Origin: Roseomonas sp. AR75
Lineage (GTDB): Bacteria > Pseudomonadota > Alphaproteobacteria > Acetobacterales > Acetobacteraceae
Direction of reading: 5' to 3'
Assembly (NCBI RefSeq): GCF_005222815.1
Contig: NZ_STGB01000004.1
Location: forward strand, 434,001-498,000
Length of the DNA stretch: 64,000 nt
How positions within the stretch are numbered: the stretch's first letter is position 1; each line of letters starts with the position of its first letter. This document shows, piece by piece, positions 1-8,588 of this stretch. Position numbers and translations under genes: made by a program. A model generated the notes under the pieces. That model did not search any database and was not told the DNA's origin. It saw nothing but the letters and a program-made list of their open reading frames with translations.

Positions 1-822
1 GGCATAGAGCGGCTCCATCGCCGCGACCGGGCCGAGGAACGCCACCTGCTCCGCCACGCCAAGCCGGGCGGCAAGCCCGGACCAGGGCCGGTCCGGCAGG
101 CCGCCGGCCACCGCAAGCCGCACATCTATCCCGGCGGCCCGCAGCCGCGCCAGCGCAAGCAGCGCCGTGTCCAGCCCCTTCAGGCGCAGATTGTGCGCCA
201 CCATCAGCCCGAGGAAGGTCTCGTCGCCGAGCCCCAGCGCGGCGCGCGCCGGGCCGCGCAGCGGCGCCAGCCGTTCCGGCGCGAAGCGGGCATTGTCGAC
301 GCCATTCGGCACCACGCGCAGCCGCTCCGGCGGCAGCCTGTGGCGCTGCGCGAGGAAGCTGCCGAGATGCCGCGACAACGCGATGACGCGCCGTGCGCGC
401 GCCGCGGCGAGATGCTCGACGACGCGCATCTGCATCCGCCGGCTGTTCAGCCGCGGCGAGATCGTCGCGCGCAGCCGGCGCCAGGCGACATGGGAGGTGA
501 TCTCCCGCTGCAGGGAATGCAGGCCGGAGCCGGTATGGGGATGCAGCACATGGCCCGACCAGCCGACGCCGCCATCATGCCAGACCATCGGCGGCAGCCG
601 TCCCGGGCGCAGCGCCGCCGTCACGCCGCGCGCGCGGCCGAGCACGGAGCCGGGATCGGGGATCAGGTGCAGCCGTCCCGCGCGCACCGCGCCCTGTGCG
701 CGGAAGGCCAGCAGATGCACCTCGTGCCCGGCATGCGCCAGATGCTCGGCGAAGCGCGCCGTCCAGCGTTCCGCGCCGCCACCTTCCGGGTTCCATTCCT
801 CGATGACGAGGCCGACGCGCAT
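1..822 (-). CDS. Glycosyltransferase, GT4-like (3' end outside window)
   Basis: Only the N-terminal 274 codons lie in the window. The start is the ATG at 822, followed by a Rossmann-type beginning (RVGLVIEEWNPEGGGAERW) with the glycine-rich loop and Glu-Arg-Trp typical of GT4 (GT-B fold) sugar transferases of the WaaG kind. A later HPHTGSG stretch fits the acceptor-side loop of the same family. The donor-binding C-terminal domain is off the left edge, so substrate cannot be judged. It may belong to a lipopolysaccharide or capsule gene group to the left. It is divergent from the BLUF gene, with a 144 bp spacer in which I see nothing distinctive. Confidence 0.75.
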   Translation of the reverse strand, partial: MRVGLVIEEWNPEGGGAERWTARFAEHLAHAGHEVHLLAFRAQGAVRAGRLHLIPDPGSVLGRARGVTAALRPGRLPPMVWHDGGVGWSGHVLHPHTGSGLHSLQREITSHVAWRRLRATISPRLNSRRMQMRVVEHLAAARARRVIALSRHLGSFLAQRHRLPPERLRVVPNGVDNARFAPERLAPLRGPARAALGLGDETFLGLMVAHNLRLKGLDTALLALARLRAAGIDVRLAVAGGLPDRPWSGLAARLGVAEQVAFLGPVAAMEPLYA

Positions 823-966
823 GCTGCCTCCGGACGTTCAGCGCGGAGGCTAGCCTGCGCTGCCGGGGACGGCGAGAGCCTGCTCGCGCTGCGAGACGTG
901 CGGGATTCCCGTGCGCGCGGCGCGCCCGGCGTGTAGGAAGATGCGACGCGGAGCGGAGACAGGCCG

Positions 967-1398
967 ATGCGGGTGCTGCAATTGATCTACGCGTCACGGC
1001 CCTTCGGCTTCGATGCCGCCGCGCTCGAGGACATCCTCGCGGTGGCGCGCCACCGCAACGCGCAGGACGGCATCACCGGCGCGCTGATCTGCCGCCACGA
1101 CCTGTTCATGCAGGTGCTGGAAGGACCGCGCGCCGCGGTGACCGCCTGCTTCGGCCGCATCCTGCGCGACGACCGGCATGTGGAGGTCTCGCTGCTCTGG
1201 AGCGGCGACGCCGCGGCGCGGCTCTTCCCGGACTGGACGATGCGCGACGATTCCGTCCCGTCCTGGATGTGGAGCCGGGAGGCGCTGGCCGCCGGCGCCA
1301 TCGCCGGCGCCACCGCGGAGGAGGCGCGGCAGGTCTTCGTGCGCCTGGCGCGCGAGCCGCACCAATGCGGACTGGTCCTGCACGCCACCCGGCATTGA
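967..1398 (+). CDS. Single-domain BLUF blue-light sensor protein
   Basis: A 143-residue protein that is essentially one BLUF (FAD-binding blue-light sensing) domain. The flavin-site residues are in their usual places: Tyr8 in LIYAS, Asn31 in HRNAQDGITG and Gln49 in FMQVLEG, followed by the usual FGRILRDDRH and a PDWTM segment. A GGAG-type ribosome site lies about 9 bases before the ATG. No output domain is attached, so it probably signals through a partner protein, as short BLUF proteins do. The next gene starts 31 bp downstream on the same strand. The family call is firm; the output is unknown. Confidence 0.9.
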   Translation: MRVLQLIYASRPFGFDAAALEDILAVARHRNAQDGITGALICRHDLFMQVLEGPRAAVTACFGRILRDDRHVEVSLLWSGDAAARLFPDWTMRDDSVPSWMWSREALAAGAIAGATAEEARQVFVRLAREPHQCGLVLHATRH

Positions 1399-1429
1399 CG
1401 GGGCCGCCGCGTGGCGGCACTCCGGACCG

Positions 1430-2086
1430 ATGCCGAAGCTCCAGGCCGCCCAGATCGCCGTCACGCCCTTCCAGCAGAACTGCGCCCTGATCTGGGATGC
1501 GGAGACGCGGCGCGGCGTAGTCGTGGATCCCGGCGGCGACGTGCCGCGCATCCAGGCGGCGCTGGATCGCGCCGACTTCACGGTGGAGCGCATCCTGCTG
1601 ACGCATGGCCACCTGGACCATGCCGGGGGCGCGGCGGCGCTGAAGGCGGCGCTGGAGGCGAAGCAGGGCGCGCCGGTGCCGGTGGAAGGCCCGCATCGCG
1701 CGGACGAGTTCCTGTTGCAGGGCATTCCCGTCCAGGCCGCGCAGTACGGCCTGGAGGGCATGGACAGCGTCACGCCCGACCGGTGGCTGGCGGACGGCGA
1801 CGTGGTCTCCATCGCCGGGCAGGAGTTCGGCGTGCTGCATTGCCCGGGCCATGCGCCGGGGCATGTGGTGTTCGTCGCACCCGGGCTCGGCTTCGCCATC
1901 CTGGGCGACGTGCTGTTCCGCGGCTCGATCGGGCGGACCGACTTCCCCTATGGCGACCACGCGGCGCTGCTCGATGCGATCCGCACCAAGCTGTTTCCGC
2001 TGGGCGACGAGATCCGCTTCCTCTGCGGCCACGGCCCGGGTTCGACCATCGGCGAGGAACGCCGGTCGAACCCCTTCCTGAAATAG
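1430..2086 (+). CDS. MBL-fold metallohydrolase, glyoxalase II-like (YcbL type)
   Basis: A 218-residue metallo-beta-lactamase-fold hydrolase. The metal motif THGHLDHAGG (His59, His61, Asp63, His64) is complete, followed by the later ligands in LHCPGHAPGHVVF, the GDVLFRGSIGRTD loop (bridging Asp) and CGHGPGSTIGEE near the C-terminus. Length and the GRTD loop fit the small YcbL/glyoxalase II-like group that hydrolyses thioesters such as S-lactoylglutathione; the true substrate is not certain. The ATG at 1430 is the first that keeps the domain intact. Convergent with the SIMPL-domain gene 6 bp away. Confidence 0.88.
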   Translation: MPKLQAAQIAVTPFQQNCALIWDAETRRGVVVDPGGDVPRIQAALDRADFTVERILLTHGHLDHAGGAAALKAALEAKQGAPVPVEGPHRADEFLLQGIPVQAAQYGLEGMDSVTPDRWLADGDVVSIAGQEFGVLHCPGHAPGHVVFVAPGLGFAILGDVLFRGSIGRTDFPYGDHAALLDAIRTKLFPLGDEIRFLCGHGPGSTIGEERRSNPFLK

Positions 2087-2092
2087 GTCGCC

Positions 2093-2785
2093 CTATCGCG
2101 GGCGCAGCACGACGACCGCCTGCACTGTCGCCTGCACCACGACATCCTCCGCCACCGCGACGGGCGGCGGGGCGGCGCTGGCGCTGCGGGCGGCCATGGC
2201 CATCGGCGCCGGGCGCGGCATGCGCTCCGGCACGTCGATCCGCACCTCCTTCAGCCCGACCATCACCAGGCCGAGCTGTTCCGCCACCGCCGCCGCGCGC
2301 CGGCGCAGCCCGTCCAGCGCCAGGCGGGAGGCTTCCTCCCGCGCCGCGCGCTCGGTCTCGCGCGTCAACTGCCAGTGCAGGCTGCTCATCGCGAGCCCCT
2401 GCCCCTGCAGCGTGCCGGCCAGGCCGAGCAGCGCGGCGCCGTCGCCGCTGCGCAGCGTGACCTGCTGGGCCGCCTGCCAGGCGCGGCCCTCGTCGACGCG
2501 GTTGGTCCAGTAGCCGCCGGTCGAGACGCGCACGCCCTGCACCGCACGGGCACGCTCCACGGCGCCGGTGACGGCGCGGTTCACCGCCTCCTGCGCGGCG
2601 GCGGCGGTGCCGGCACGGGCCTCCGCGCGCAGCGTCGCCACCACCTCGTCCGGGGCGCGCAGCACCTCGGCGCTCTCTCCGATATGCAGTTCCGTCTCCG
2701 GCACGGGCGTGGGCTGCGCGGCGAGCGGCGCGGCCAGGGCGACTGGCATTGCAAGCAGCCCGAGCAGGGCGAGGATCCGGCGCAT
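2093..2785 (-). CDS. SIMPL (DUF541) domain periplasmic protein
   Basis: A 230-residue secreted protein. The ATG at 2785 gives a clear Sec signal peptide (MRRILALLGLLAMPVALAAP, cleavage near LAAQ). The mature part matches the SIMPL/DUF541 family: an opening ELHIGESAEV strand, a long helix rich in Ala and Arg, a VSTGGYWTN strand, and a final strand ending VVVLRPR. Members of this family are oxidative-stress or signalling-associated periplasmic or outer-membrane proteins of poorly defined role. A low-complexity Ala/Pro/Met stretch lies at about residues 190-210. It follows the SLC13 permease on the same strand, 130 bp away. Confidence 0.8.
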   Translation of the reverse strand: MRRILALLGLLAMPVALAAPLAAQPTPVPETELHIGESAEVLRAPDEVVATLRAEARAGTAAAAQEAVNRAVTGAVERARAVQGVRVSTGGYWTNRVDEGRAWQAAQQVTLRSGDGAALLGLAGTLQGQGLAMSSLHWQLTRETERAAREEASRLALDGLRRRAAAVAEQLGLVMVGLKEVRIDVPERMPRPAPMAMAARSASAAPPPVAVAEDVVVQATVQAVVVLRPR

Positions 2786-2915
2786 CTGGGTTCTCCGTTC
2801 TGGTTCCCGCATGGAGCGGGATTGCCGTGGCGGCAGCATGGCATGGCAAGGCTGCCGATGCTTCGGGCACGCGGGTTTGATGCGCCGGCGGCGCCAAGCC
2901 ATCGGCGTGAGGCTG

Positions 2916-4757
2916 TCAGAACGGCAGCAGCAGCGGCACCAGCAGCACGCTGACCACCAGCGCGACGAGCGTGAAGGGGACGCCGACCTTCATGAAGTCG
3001 GCGAAGCTGTAGCCGCCCGGCGCCACCACCAGCGTGTTCACCGGCGAGGAGACCGGCGTCATGAACGCCGCGGAGGCGGCGAGCGCCACGATCATGGCAT
3101 AGGGGTAGGGCGAATGGCCGAGATCCTGCGCGATGGCCAGCGCCACCGGCGCCATCAGCACCGCCGTCGCCGTGTTGGAGATGAACAGCCCGAGCGACGC
3201 GGTCACCACGAACAGGATCGCCAGCACCAGCCGCGGCGCGAAGCCGCCGGCGACCGACAGCAGCGCCTCCGCCGCCAGGTCCACGCCGCCCGTGCGTTGC
3301 AGCGCGATGGAGAAGGGCAGCATGCCGATGATCAGCACCAGCGTCTTGAAACTGATGGAGCGGTAGGCGCTGTTCATGTCGACGCAGCGGAACAGGCCCA
3401 TCAGCAGGCAGCCGATCAGCGCCGCCTGCACGTTCGGCACCACGCCGCCGACCATCAGCGCGACGGTGATGCAGAGCGAGAGCAGCGCCGGCAGGGCGAG
3501 GCCGGGCGCCGGCAGCACCTCGTCGAACTCGGCCGGCAGGTTCAGCAGCACCAACTCGCTGCTGTCGCGCCGCAGCGCCTCCAGGTCGCGCCAGAAGCCG
3601 AACAGCAGCAGCGTGTCGCCCACCTGCAGGCGCTGGGTCAGCAGCTCCGCGCCGGCAGGCTTGCGGCCACGCCGCAGGCCGATGGCGGTCATGCCGTATT
3701 CCGAACGCAGCCGCGCTTCCAGGATGGTGCGGCCGACCAGGCTGGATTCGGCTGGCACCAGCGCCTCCACCATGCCCATCTGCTGGCTGCGCGCGCCGAA
3801 ATAGCGCGTGCCGTCGCCGAGCGGCAGCGGCGCCAGGCCGTGGCGGGCGAACAGTGGGGCGGGATCCGCGCCGGCGGCCTGGAAGTCGGCGAGAAGTTCG
3901 TCGCCATCCTGCAATGCCACCGTGCCGGAAGGCCGCAGCAGGTCCACGCCGAAGCGGCGCGGGCGCTCGATGGCCAGGATGTTCAGGCCGTCCTTGCGCA
4001 GCGCCAGCTCCTCAAGCCGCCGTCCGGCCAGGGGCGATCCGGGCCGGATGCGCAGGCGGTATTCGCGGTCCGGCAGGTCGTATTGCCGGATCCAGTCCTG
4101 CAGCCGGGCGCGCTGCGCCTCCGGTGGCGCCGACACCGCCGCCGCGTCGCCACCCGACAGCAGGCGCCGCGCGACCAGCATGTAGAGCACGGCCAGCACC
4201 AGCAGCGGCAGGCCGAAGGGGGTGACGCCGAAGAAGCCGAACCCCTCATGCCCCTGCCGCGCCAGTTCCGCATTCACCATCAGGTTCGGCGCGGTCGCGA
4301 TCAGCGTCAGCATGCCGCTGATCAGCGCCGCGACGGAAAGCGGCATCATCAGCGCGCGCGGGGAGGCGCCGGTGCCGGCGCACAGCCGCAGCACGATCGG
4401 GATGAAGATGGCGACCACCGCCGTGCTGCTCATGAAGGCGCCGAGCCCGGCCGCCGCGATCATCAGCATCACCAGCGCACGCGATTCGCTGCCGCGGGCG
4501 GCGCGGCCGAGCCAGTCGCCCATGTCGCGCGCGACACCCGTGCGCACCAGTCCCTCGCCGATGACGAACAGCGCGGCGATCAGCACGATGGACGGATCGG
4601 CGAAGCCGGCCAGCGCCTCGTTCACGGTGATGACGCCGGTCAGCGGCAGCAGCACGATCATCAGCAGCCCGACCACGTCCATGCGCGGCCGGTTCGCGAT
4701 GAACATCGCGATCGCGGCGCCGAGCAGCAGCAGGACGAGCAGGAGGTCGGTGTTCAT
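2916..4757 (-). CDS. SLC13/DASS-family permease with two TrkA-C domains
   Basis: A 613-residue inner-membrane transporter. Two blocks of hydrophobic helices (about residues 1-200 and 415-613) flank two TrkA-C (RCK_C) domains at about 225-295 and 325-395. Each membrane half has a Ser-(Asn/Ser)-Thr signature of the divalent anion:Na+ symporter family (SSTAVVAIF and FISNTATAVLMAP). Relatives with this layout carry dicarboxylates, sulfate or other anions; the cytoplasmic TrkA-C pair suggests ligand control. The ATG at 4757 begins with a strong transmembrane segment (MNTDLLLVLLLL). The substrate cannot be told from sequence. Divergent from the glutaminase gene. Confidence 0.87.
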   Translation of the reverse strand: MNTDLLLVLLLLGAAIAMFIANRPRMDVVGLLMIVLLPLTGVITVNEALAGFADPSIVLIAALFVIGEGLVRTGVARDMGDWLGRAARGSESRALVMLMIAAAGLGAFMSSTAVVAIFIPIVLRLCAGTGASPRALMMPLSVAALISGMLTLIATAPNLMVNAELARQGHEGFGFFGVTPFGLPLLVLAVLYMLVARRLLSGGDAAAVSAPPEAQRARLQDWIRQYDLPDREYRLRIRPGSPLAGRRLEELALRKDGLNILAIERPRRFGVDLLRPSGTVALQDGDELLADFQAAGADPAPLFARHGLAPLPLGDGTRYFGARSQQMGMVEALVPAESSLVGRTILEARLRSEYGMTAIGLRRGRKPAGAELLTQRLQVGDTLLLFGFWRDLEALRRDSSELVLLNLPAEFDEVLPAPGLALPALLSLCITVALMVGGVVPNVQAALIGCLLMGLFRCVDMNSAYRSISFKTLVLIIGMLPFSIALQRTGGVDLAAEALLSVAGGFAPRLVLAILFVVTASLGLFISNTATAVLMAPVALAIAQDLGHSPYPYAMIVALAASAAFMTPVSSPVNTLVVAPGGYSFADFMKVGVPFTLVALVVSVLLVPLLLPF

Positions 4758-4941
4758 CGCCGCGGCCGTGGTGGCACAGCGCAGGCGGCGAGGCCAGGGC
4801 AAATGCCGCGCCCGCGCCGGCTTCGCGTATCCTGGCTGTGCAGCCCGTCCCAGGCCCGCCGCGGGCGCGATTCGCACCCCGCGCCTCGACGCCGCCTGCA
4901 TGCTATCGGTTGCGTGCGACGGAAGGACGAAGGACGCTCCC

Positions 4942-5928
4942 ATGGCCTTCGGCGAGGCAGGCGATTTCATCTCCACCGGCGCCCTGCCGGCGGCGGAGCG
5001 CGTGCAGGCTCTGGTGGAAGACGCGCATCGCCGCTTCGCCGGCGTGACGGAAGGCGACGTGTCGCGCGTCTACCCCGCGCTGGCGCGCATGCCGTCGGAG
5101 CTGTTCGGGATTGCGGTCGCGGATACGCGCGGCGCGGTCTTCACCGCGGGCGATGCGCGGCAGCCCTTCTCCATCATGTCCGTCTCCAAGCCCTTCGTCT
5201 TCGCGCTGGTGTGCCAGGCGATCGGGCCGGAAGCGGCGCGCGCCCGCATCGGCGTGAACGCCACCGGCCACGCCTTCAACTCGGCAGCGGGCATCGAGCA
5301 CATGCGGGATGGCCGCACCAACCCGATGGTGAACGCGGGCGCCATCGCCACCACCAGCCTTGCGCCGGGCGCGACGCGGGAGGAACGCTGGCGCTTCCTG
5401 CACGAGGGCCTGTCCCGCTTCGCCGGCCGCGACCTGCCGATGAACGAGCCGGTGCTGGCCTCGGCGCGCGAGACCAATTTCCGCAACCGCAGCCTCGCCT
5501 GGTTCCTGCAATCGGTCGGCACGATCTATTGCGAGCCGGCCGAGGCCGTGGACCTCTACACCATGCAATGCGCGCTGGACGTCACGGCGGTCGACCTCGC
5601 CGTGATGGGCGCGACGCTGGCCGATGGCGGCGTGAACCCCGTGACGAGGCAGCGCGTGGTGGATGCCGCCACCTGCCACTACGCGCTGGCGGTGATGGCG
5701 GTGGCCGGCCTGTACGAGACCTCCGGCGACTGGCTCTACGAGATCGGCCTGCCCGGCAAGAGCGGCATCGGCGGCGGCATCGTCACCGTCTCACCCGGCA
5801 AGGGCGGGCTCGGCACCTTCGCGCCGCCGCTCGACGCGGCCGGAAACAGCGTGAAGGGACAGCTTGTCGCACGGCACCTGTCGCAGCGCATGGGGCTCGA
5901 CCTGTTCATCTCGGCGCCGGCGGGATGA
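4942..5928 (+). CDS. glsA: Glutaminase (L-glutamine amidohydrolase)
   Basis: A 328-residue serine-dependent glutaminase of the beta-lactamase-like fold, converting glutamine to glutamate and ammonia. The catalytic Ser-x-x-Lys is seen as S80-V-S-K83 in FSIMSVSKPF. Other family blocks are present: GRTNPMVNAGAI, the NFRNRSLAWFL segment, the Tyr-containing YTMQCALDVT block and the closing GKSGIGGGIVTVSPGKGGLG. Length is the usual one for bacterial GlsA/YbaS. The chosen ATG at 4942 leaves about 10 residues before the conserved part. It stands alone between a divergent permease and a convergent lipoprotein gene. Confidence 0.93.
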   Translation: MAFGEAGDFISTGALPAAERVQALVEDAHRRFAGVTEGDVSRVYPALARMPSELFGIAVADTRGAVFTAGDARQPFSIMSVSKPFVFALVCQAIGPEAARARIGVNATGHAFNSAAGIEHMRDGRTNPMVNAGAIATTSLAPGATREERWRFLHEGLSRFAGRDLPMNEPVLASARETNFRNRSLAWFLQSVGTIYCEPAEAVDLYTMQCALDVTAVDLAVMGATLADGGVNPVTRQRVVDAATCHYALAVMAVAGLYETSGDWLYEIGLPGKSGIGGGIVTVSPGKGGLGTFAPPLDAAGNSVKGQLVARHLSQRMGLDLFISAPAG

Positions 5929-5936
5929 ACCGGCGG

Positions 5937-6542
5937 CTACCCGCCGTGGAACTCCAGGGTCAGCATGTCCACCTCGTCGCCGACCCATTGCTGGCTGCGC
6001 AGCACGGCGCCCGATTCCGGCTGCACCCAGAAGAGGTTGGTGAAGGCGCCTGCGCCGCCGCCGGTGCAGCGCTCCTCCACCAACAGCCATCCCGCCTCGT
6101 CGCGGCCGGTCAGCCGGCATTCCAGGGCGACGCCGAAGCGCATCGTGGCGGGATCGCGCTCATTCGCGGCGAGATCCACGCTGCGCCGCGCGAAGGCTTC
6201 CGTGCCGCGCAGCGCCAGCGGGCGTTCCAGCGGGTCCGGCCCCTCGAAGCGCGTCGCCATCACCATTTGCCGGAAGCCCGCGGTGGCGATCACCCGCGCG
6301 CCTTCGGTCGCGACGGCGACATTGCTGGCCTCGCCACGCCAGATGTGGCGCGCGCCGCTTCCGCTCACCGGCAGCAGCACCGCGCGCCGCGGCGCGATCA
6401 GCAGGACATAGGGCCCCTGTACGGGCACCGGCAGCGCGGTGGGCGTCCCGCGTCGCAGCGCCTGCGCCGCGGGCGTGTCGCCGCAGCCGCCGAGCAGCGC
6501 GAGAAGGCTTAGCGCGACGGCGCAGCACAGAGGCGGACCCAT
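5937..6542 (-). CDS. YjbF/GfcB-family outer-membrane lipoprotein
   Basis: A 201-residue lipoprotein. The N-terminus is a type II signal peptide ending in the lipobox LGGC at residue 20, so the mature protein is lipid-anchored, probably to the outer membrane. The body fits the YjbF/GfcB family, with an R-x-x-W strand (ARHIWRGEASNVAVATEGARV) and an IATAGFRQMV segment; those proteins accompany exopolysaccharide or group 4 capsule export. The usual GfcCDE partners are not adjacent. It lies 10 bp downstream of the TRAP transporter gene and may be co-transcribed with it by position only. The family call is moderate. Confidence 0.68.
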   Translation of the reverse strand: MGPPLCCAVALSLLALLGGCGDTPAAQALRRGTPTALPVPVQGPYVLLIAPRRAVLLPVSGSGARHIWRGEASNVAVATEGARVIATAGFRQMVMATRFEGPDPLERPLALRGTEAFARRSVDLAANERDPATMRFGVALECRLTGRDEAGWLLVEERCTGGGAGAFTNLFWVQPESGAVLRSQQWVGDEVDMLTLEFHGG

Positions 6543-6552
6543 GCCAGGGAAG

Positions 6553-8565
6553 CTAGGCTGCGCGCCCCCGCCACTGCAACGCCATCAACGCCGCCGCCAG
6601 CGCCAGCCCGACCAGATGCGGATGCGGCACCAGGTCGGCCAGCAGCGCCTCCAGCGCGGCGGGGAACACCATCAGCACGCCCGCCAGCGCGAGCGCCCAG
6701 CGCTCCCACCCCGCCAGCGCGCGCAGCAGCCAGCCCTGGGTGGCGGCGGCCAGCGCGGCGAGGCCGAGCGTCGCCAGCACCACCTGCCACGCCACGTCGG
6801 CCCAGTTCATGCCGTCGCGCAGCTGCAACAGCAGCCCGACGCCCTCCGGGTCGGTGACGAAGACGAAGGGCAGGACGAAGGCGGGTATGGTGTATTTCCA
6901 CGCCATCAGCGTGGTGCGGTATGGCCCCGCCCCGGTGATCGCGCTGGCCGCGAAGGGACTGAGCGCGGTGGGCGGCGAGACCTCGCTCAGCACCGCATAG
7001 TAGAAGACGAACATGTGCGCCGCGTAGTCCGGCACGCCGAGCTTGATCAGCGCCGGCGCGGCGACTACCGCGCAGATGATGTAGCTGGCCGTCACCGGCA
7101 CGGCGAGGCCGACGACCCACACGATCAGCCCGGTATAGATCGCCGTCACCACCAGCGAACCGCCGGCCGCCTGGATGGCGATGTCGGAGAATTTCAGCCC
7201 GAGCCCGGTCAGCGTGATGACGCCCACGATGATGCCGGCGCAGGCGCAGGTGGCGGCGATACCCACCGCCTGCACCGCGCCCGCCGACAGCGCCTGCACC
7301 AGGCGCATCGGCGTCAGGGCCGTGTCGCGCCGCAGGAAGCTCAGCACCACCGCGACGATCATGGCGTAGAGCACCGACAGGGTCGCCGAGTAGCCCATCA
7401 CCATGAAGACGACGATCGCGATCAGCGTGGAGAAGTGGAAGCCGTAGAGCCGCAGCAGCTTGCCGACCGGGTCGACCTGCATCCTGGTCGCCGCGTCCTG
7501 GTCGCCCGCCGCGGCGCGCGCCTGGATGCGCCGCTGGTCCAGCTCCACCATGAACAGCAGGGAGGCGTAATAGAGGCAGGTGGGGATGATCGCCATCACC
7601 AGCACCTCGAGATAGCCGATCTTGAGGTACTCGGCGATCAGGAAGGCCGCAGCACCCATCACCGGCGGCGAGAGGATCGCGCCCATCCCGCCGGCTGCAA
7701 GCAGCCCGCCGGCATCGGCCGCCGGATAGCCGACCCGCTTCATCATCGGCCACGCCACGGTGCCGAGTGTCACGGTGGTGGCCACGCCCGAACCCGAAGG
7801 CCCGCCCAGCAGGAAGGAGGAGAGCACCACGGTGCGCCCCGCGCTGGTCGGCTTGCCGCCGGTCAGCGCGAAGGAGAAGTCCACGAAGAATTTTCCCGCA
7901 CCCGAGGCCTGCAGGATGGCGCCGTAGATGGTGAACAGCACGATCAGCGACGCGGACACATCCACCGCCGTGCCGAAGATGCCTTCCAGCGTGATGGTCA
8001 GGTGCGGCACCAGCCGCTCGGCGTCGTAGCCCTGGTGCTGCCAGGGCGGCGGCAGCAGGTTGCCCCAGAAGCCGTAGAGCAGGAACACCAGCCCCACCAC
8101 GGGCATCACCGGCCCGGTGGCGCGGCGTGTCACCTCCAGCACCAGCGCGATCAGCATCCAGCCGACCACCAGGTCCATCGGCTCGGGGAAGACGTAGCGG
8201 TCCTGCAGCTCGTCGCCGCCGGAGATCAGGTACCAGATGACGTAGATGCTGGCGGCGATCAGCGCCATGTCCCAGGGCATCAGCCGGTGCCGCCAGCTTC
8301 GTCCCGCGGGGAACAATGCGAAGCCCAGCACCAGCGCGAAGCCGACATGGACGTAGCGCAGCGTGGTGGTGGGCACGATGTCCCAGGCCGCCCACAGGTG
8401 GAACAGCGACATCGCCAGCGCGACCGCGACCGTGGCTTGGCCGAGCAGGCCGGGGAGGCGGTTCTGCACCCCCTCCTCCTGCTCGATCAGCTCCTCCAGC
8501 CGGGCGGCGGTGGCCTCGTCCAACGCGCCCTTGGGCACCTCGGGCGGAATCAGGGTGGTGCTCAT
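6553..8565 (-). CDS. TRAP transporter fused 4TM/12TM permease (TAXI type)
   Basis: A 670-residue inner-membrane protein in which the small (DctQ-like, about residues 40-200) and large (DctM-like, about 200-670) TRAP subunits are fused, as in TAXI-type systems. The large-subunit hallmarks are visible: FLLGGPSGSGVATTVTLG, the AAGGMGAILSPPVMGAAAFLIAEY block, and a late SEVSPPTALSPFAASAITG. It would import an organic acid or similar solute using the ion gradient together with the periplasmic binding protein encoded 23 bp upstream. The ATG at 8565 precedes a short soluble leader rich in Glu. The substrate is unknown. Confidence 0.93.
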   Translation of the reverse strand: MSTTLIPPEVPKGALDEATAARLEELIEQEEGVQNRLPGLLGQATVAVALAMSLFHLWAAWDIVPTTTLRYVHVGFALVLGFALFPAGRSWRHRLMPWDMALIAASIYVIWYLISGGDELQDRYVFPEPMDLVVGWMLIALVLEVTRRATGPVMPVVGLVFLLYGFWGNLLPPPWQHQGYDAERLVPHLTITLEGIFGTAVDVSASLIVLFTIYGAILQASGAGKFFVDFSFALTGGKPTSAGRTVVLSSFLLGGPSGSGVATTVTLGTVAWPMMKRVGYPAADAGGLLAAGGMGAILSPPVMGAAAFLIAEYLKIGYLEVLVMAIIPTCLYYASLLFMVELDQRRIQARAAAGDQDAATRMQVDPVGKLLRLYGFHFSTLIAIVVFMVMGYSATLSVLYAMIVAVVLSFLRRDTALTPMRLVQALSAGAVQAVGIAATCACAGIIVGVITLTGLGLKFSDIAIQAAGGSLVVTAIYTGLIVWVVGLAVPVTASYIICAVVAAPALIKLGVPDYAAHMFVFYYAVLSEVSPPTALSPFAASAITGAGPYRTTLMAWKYTIPAFVLPFVFVTDPEGVGLLLQLRDGMNWADVAWQVVLATLGLAALAAATQGWLLRALAGWERWALALAGVLMVFPAALEALLADLVPHPHLVGLALAAALMALQWRGRAA

Positions 8566-8588
8566 CAGCCCGAGATGCCCTTGACGGC

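Noticed and set aside
2568..6512. A 1314-codon open frame on the plus strand, rich in Arg, Gln and His
   Set aside because: It runs antisense over the SIMPL and SLC13 genes and out of frame through the glutaminase. The composition is that of a shadow frame in GC-rich DNA, and no domain can be read in it.
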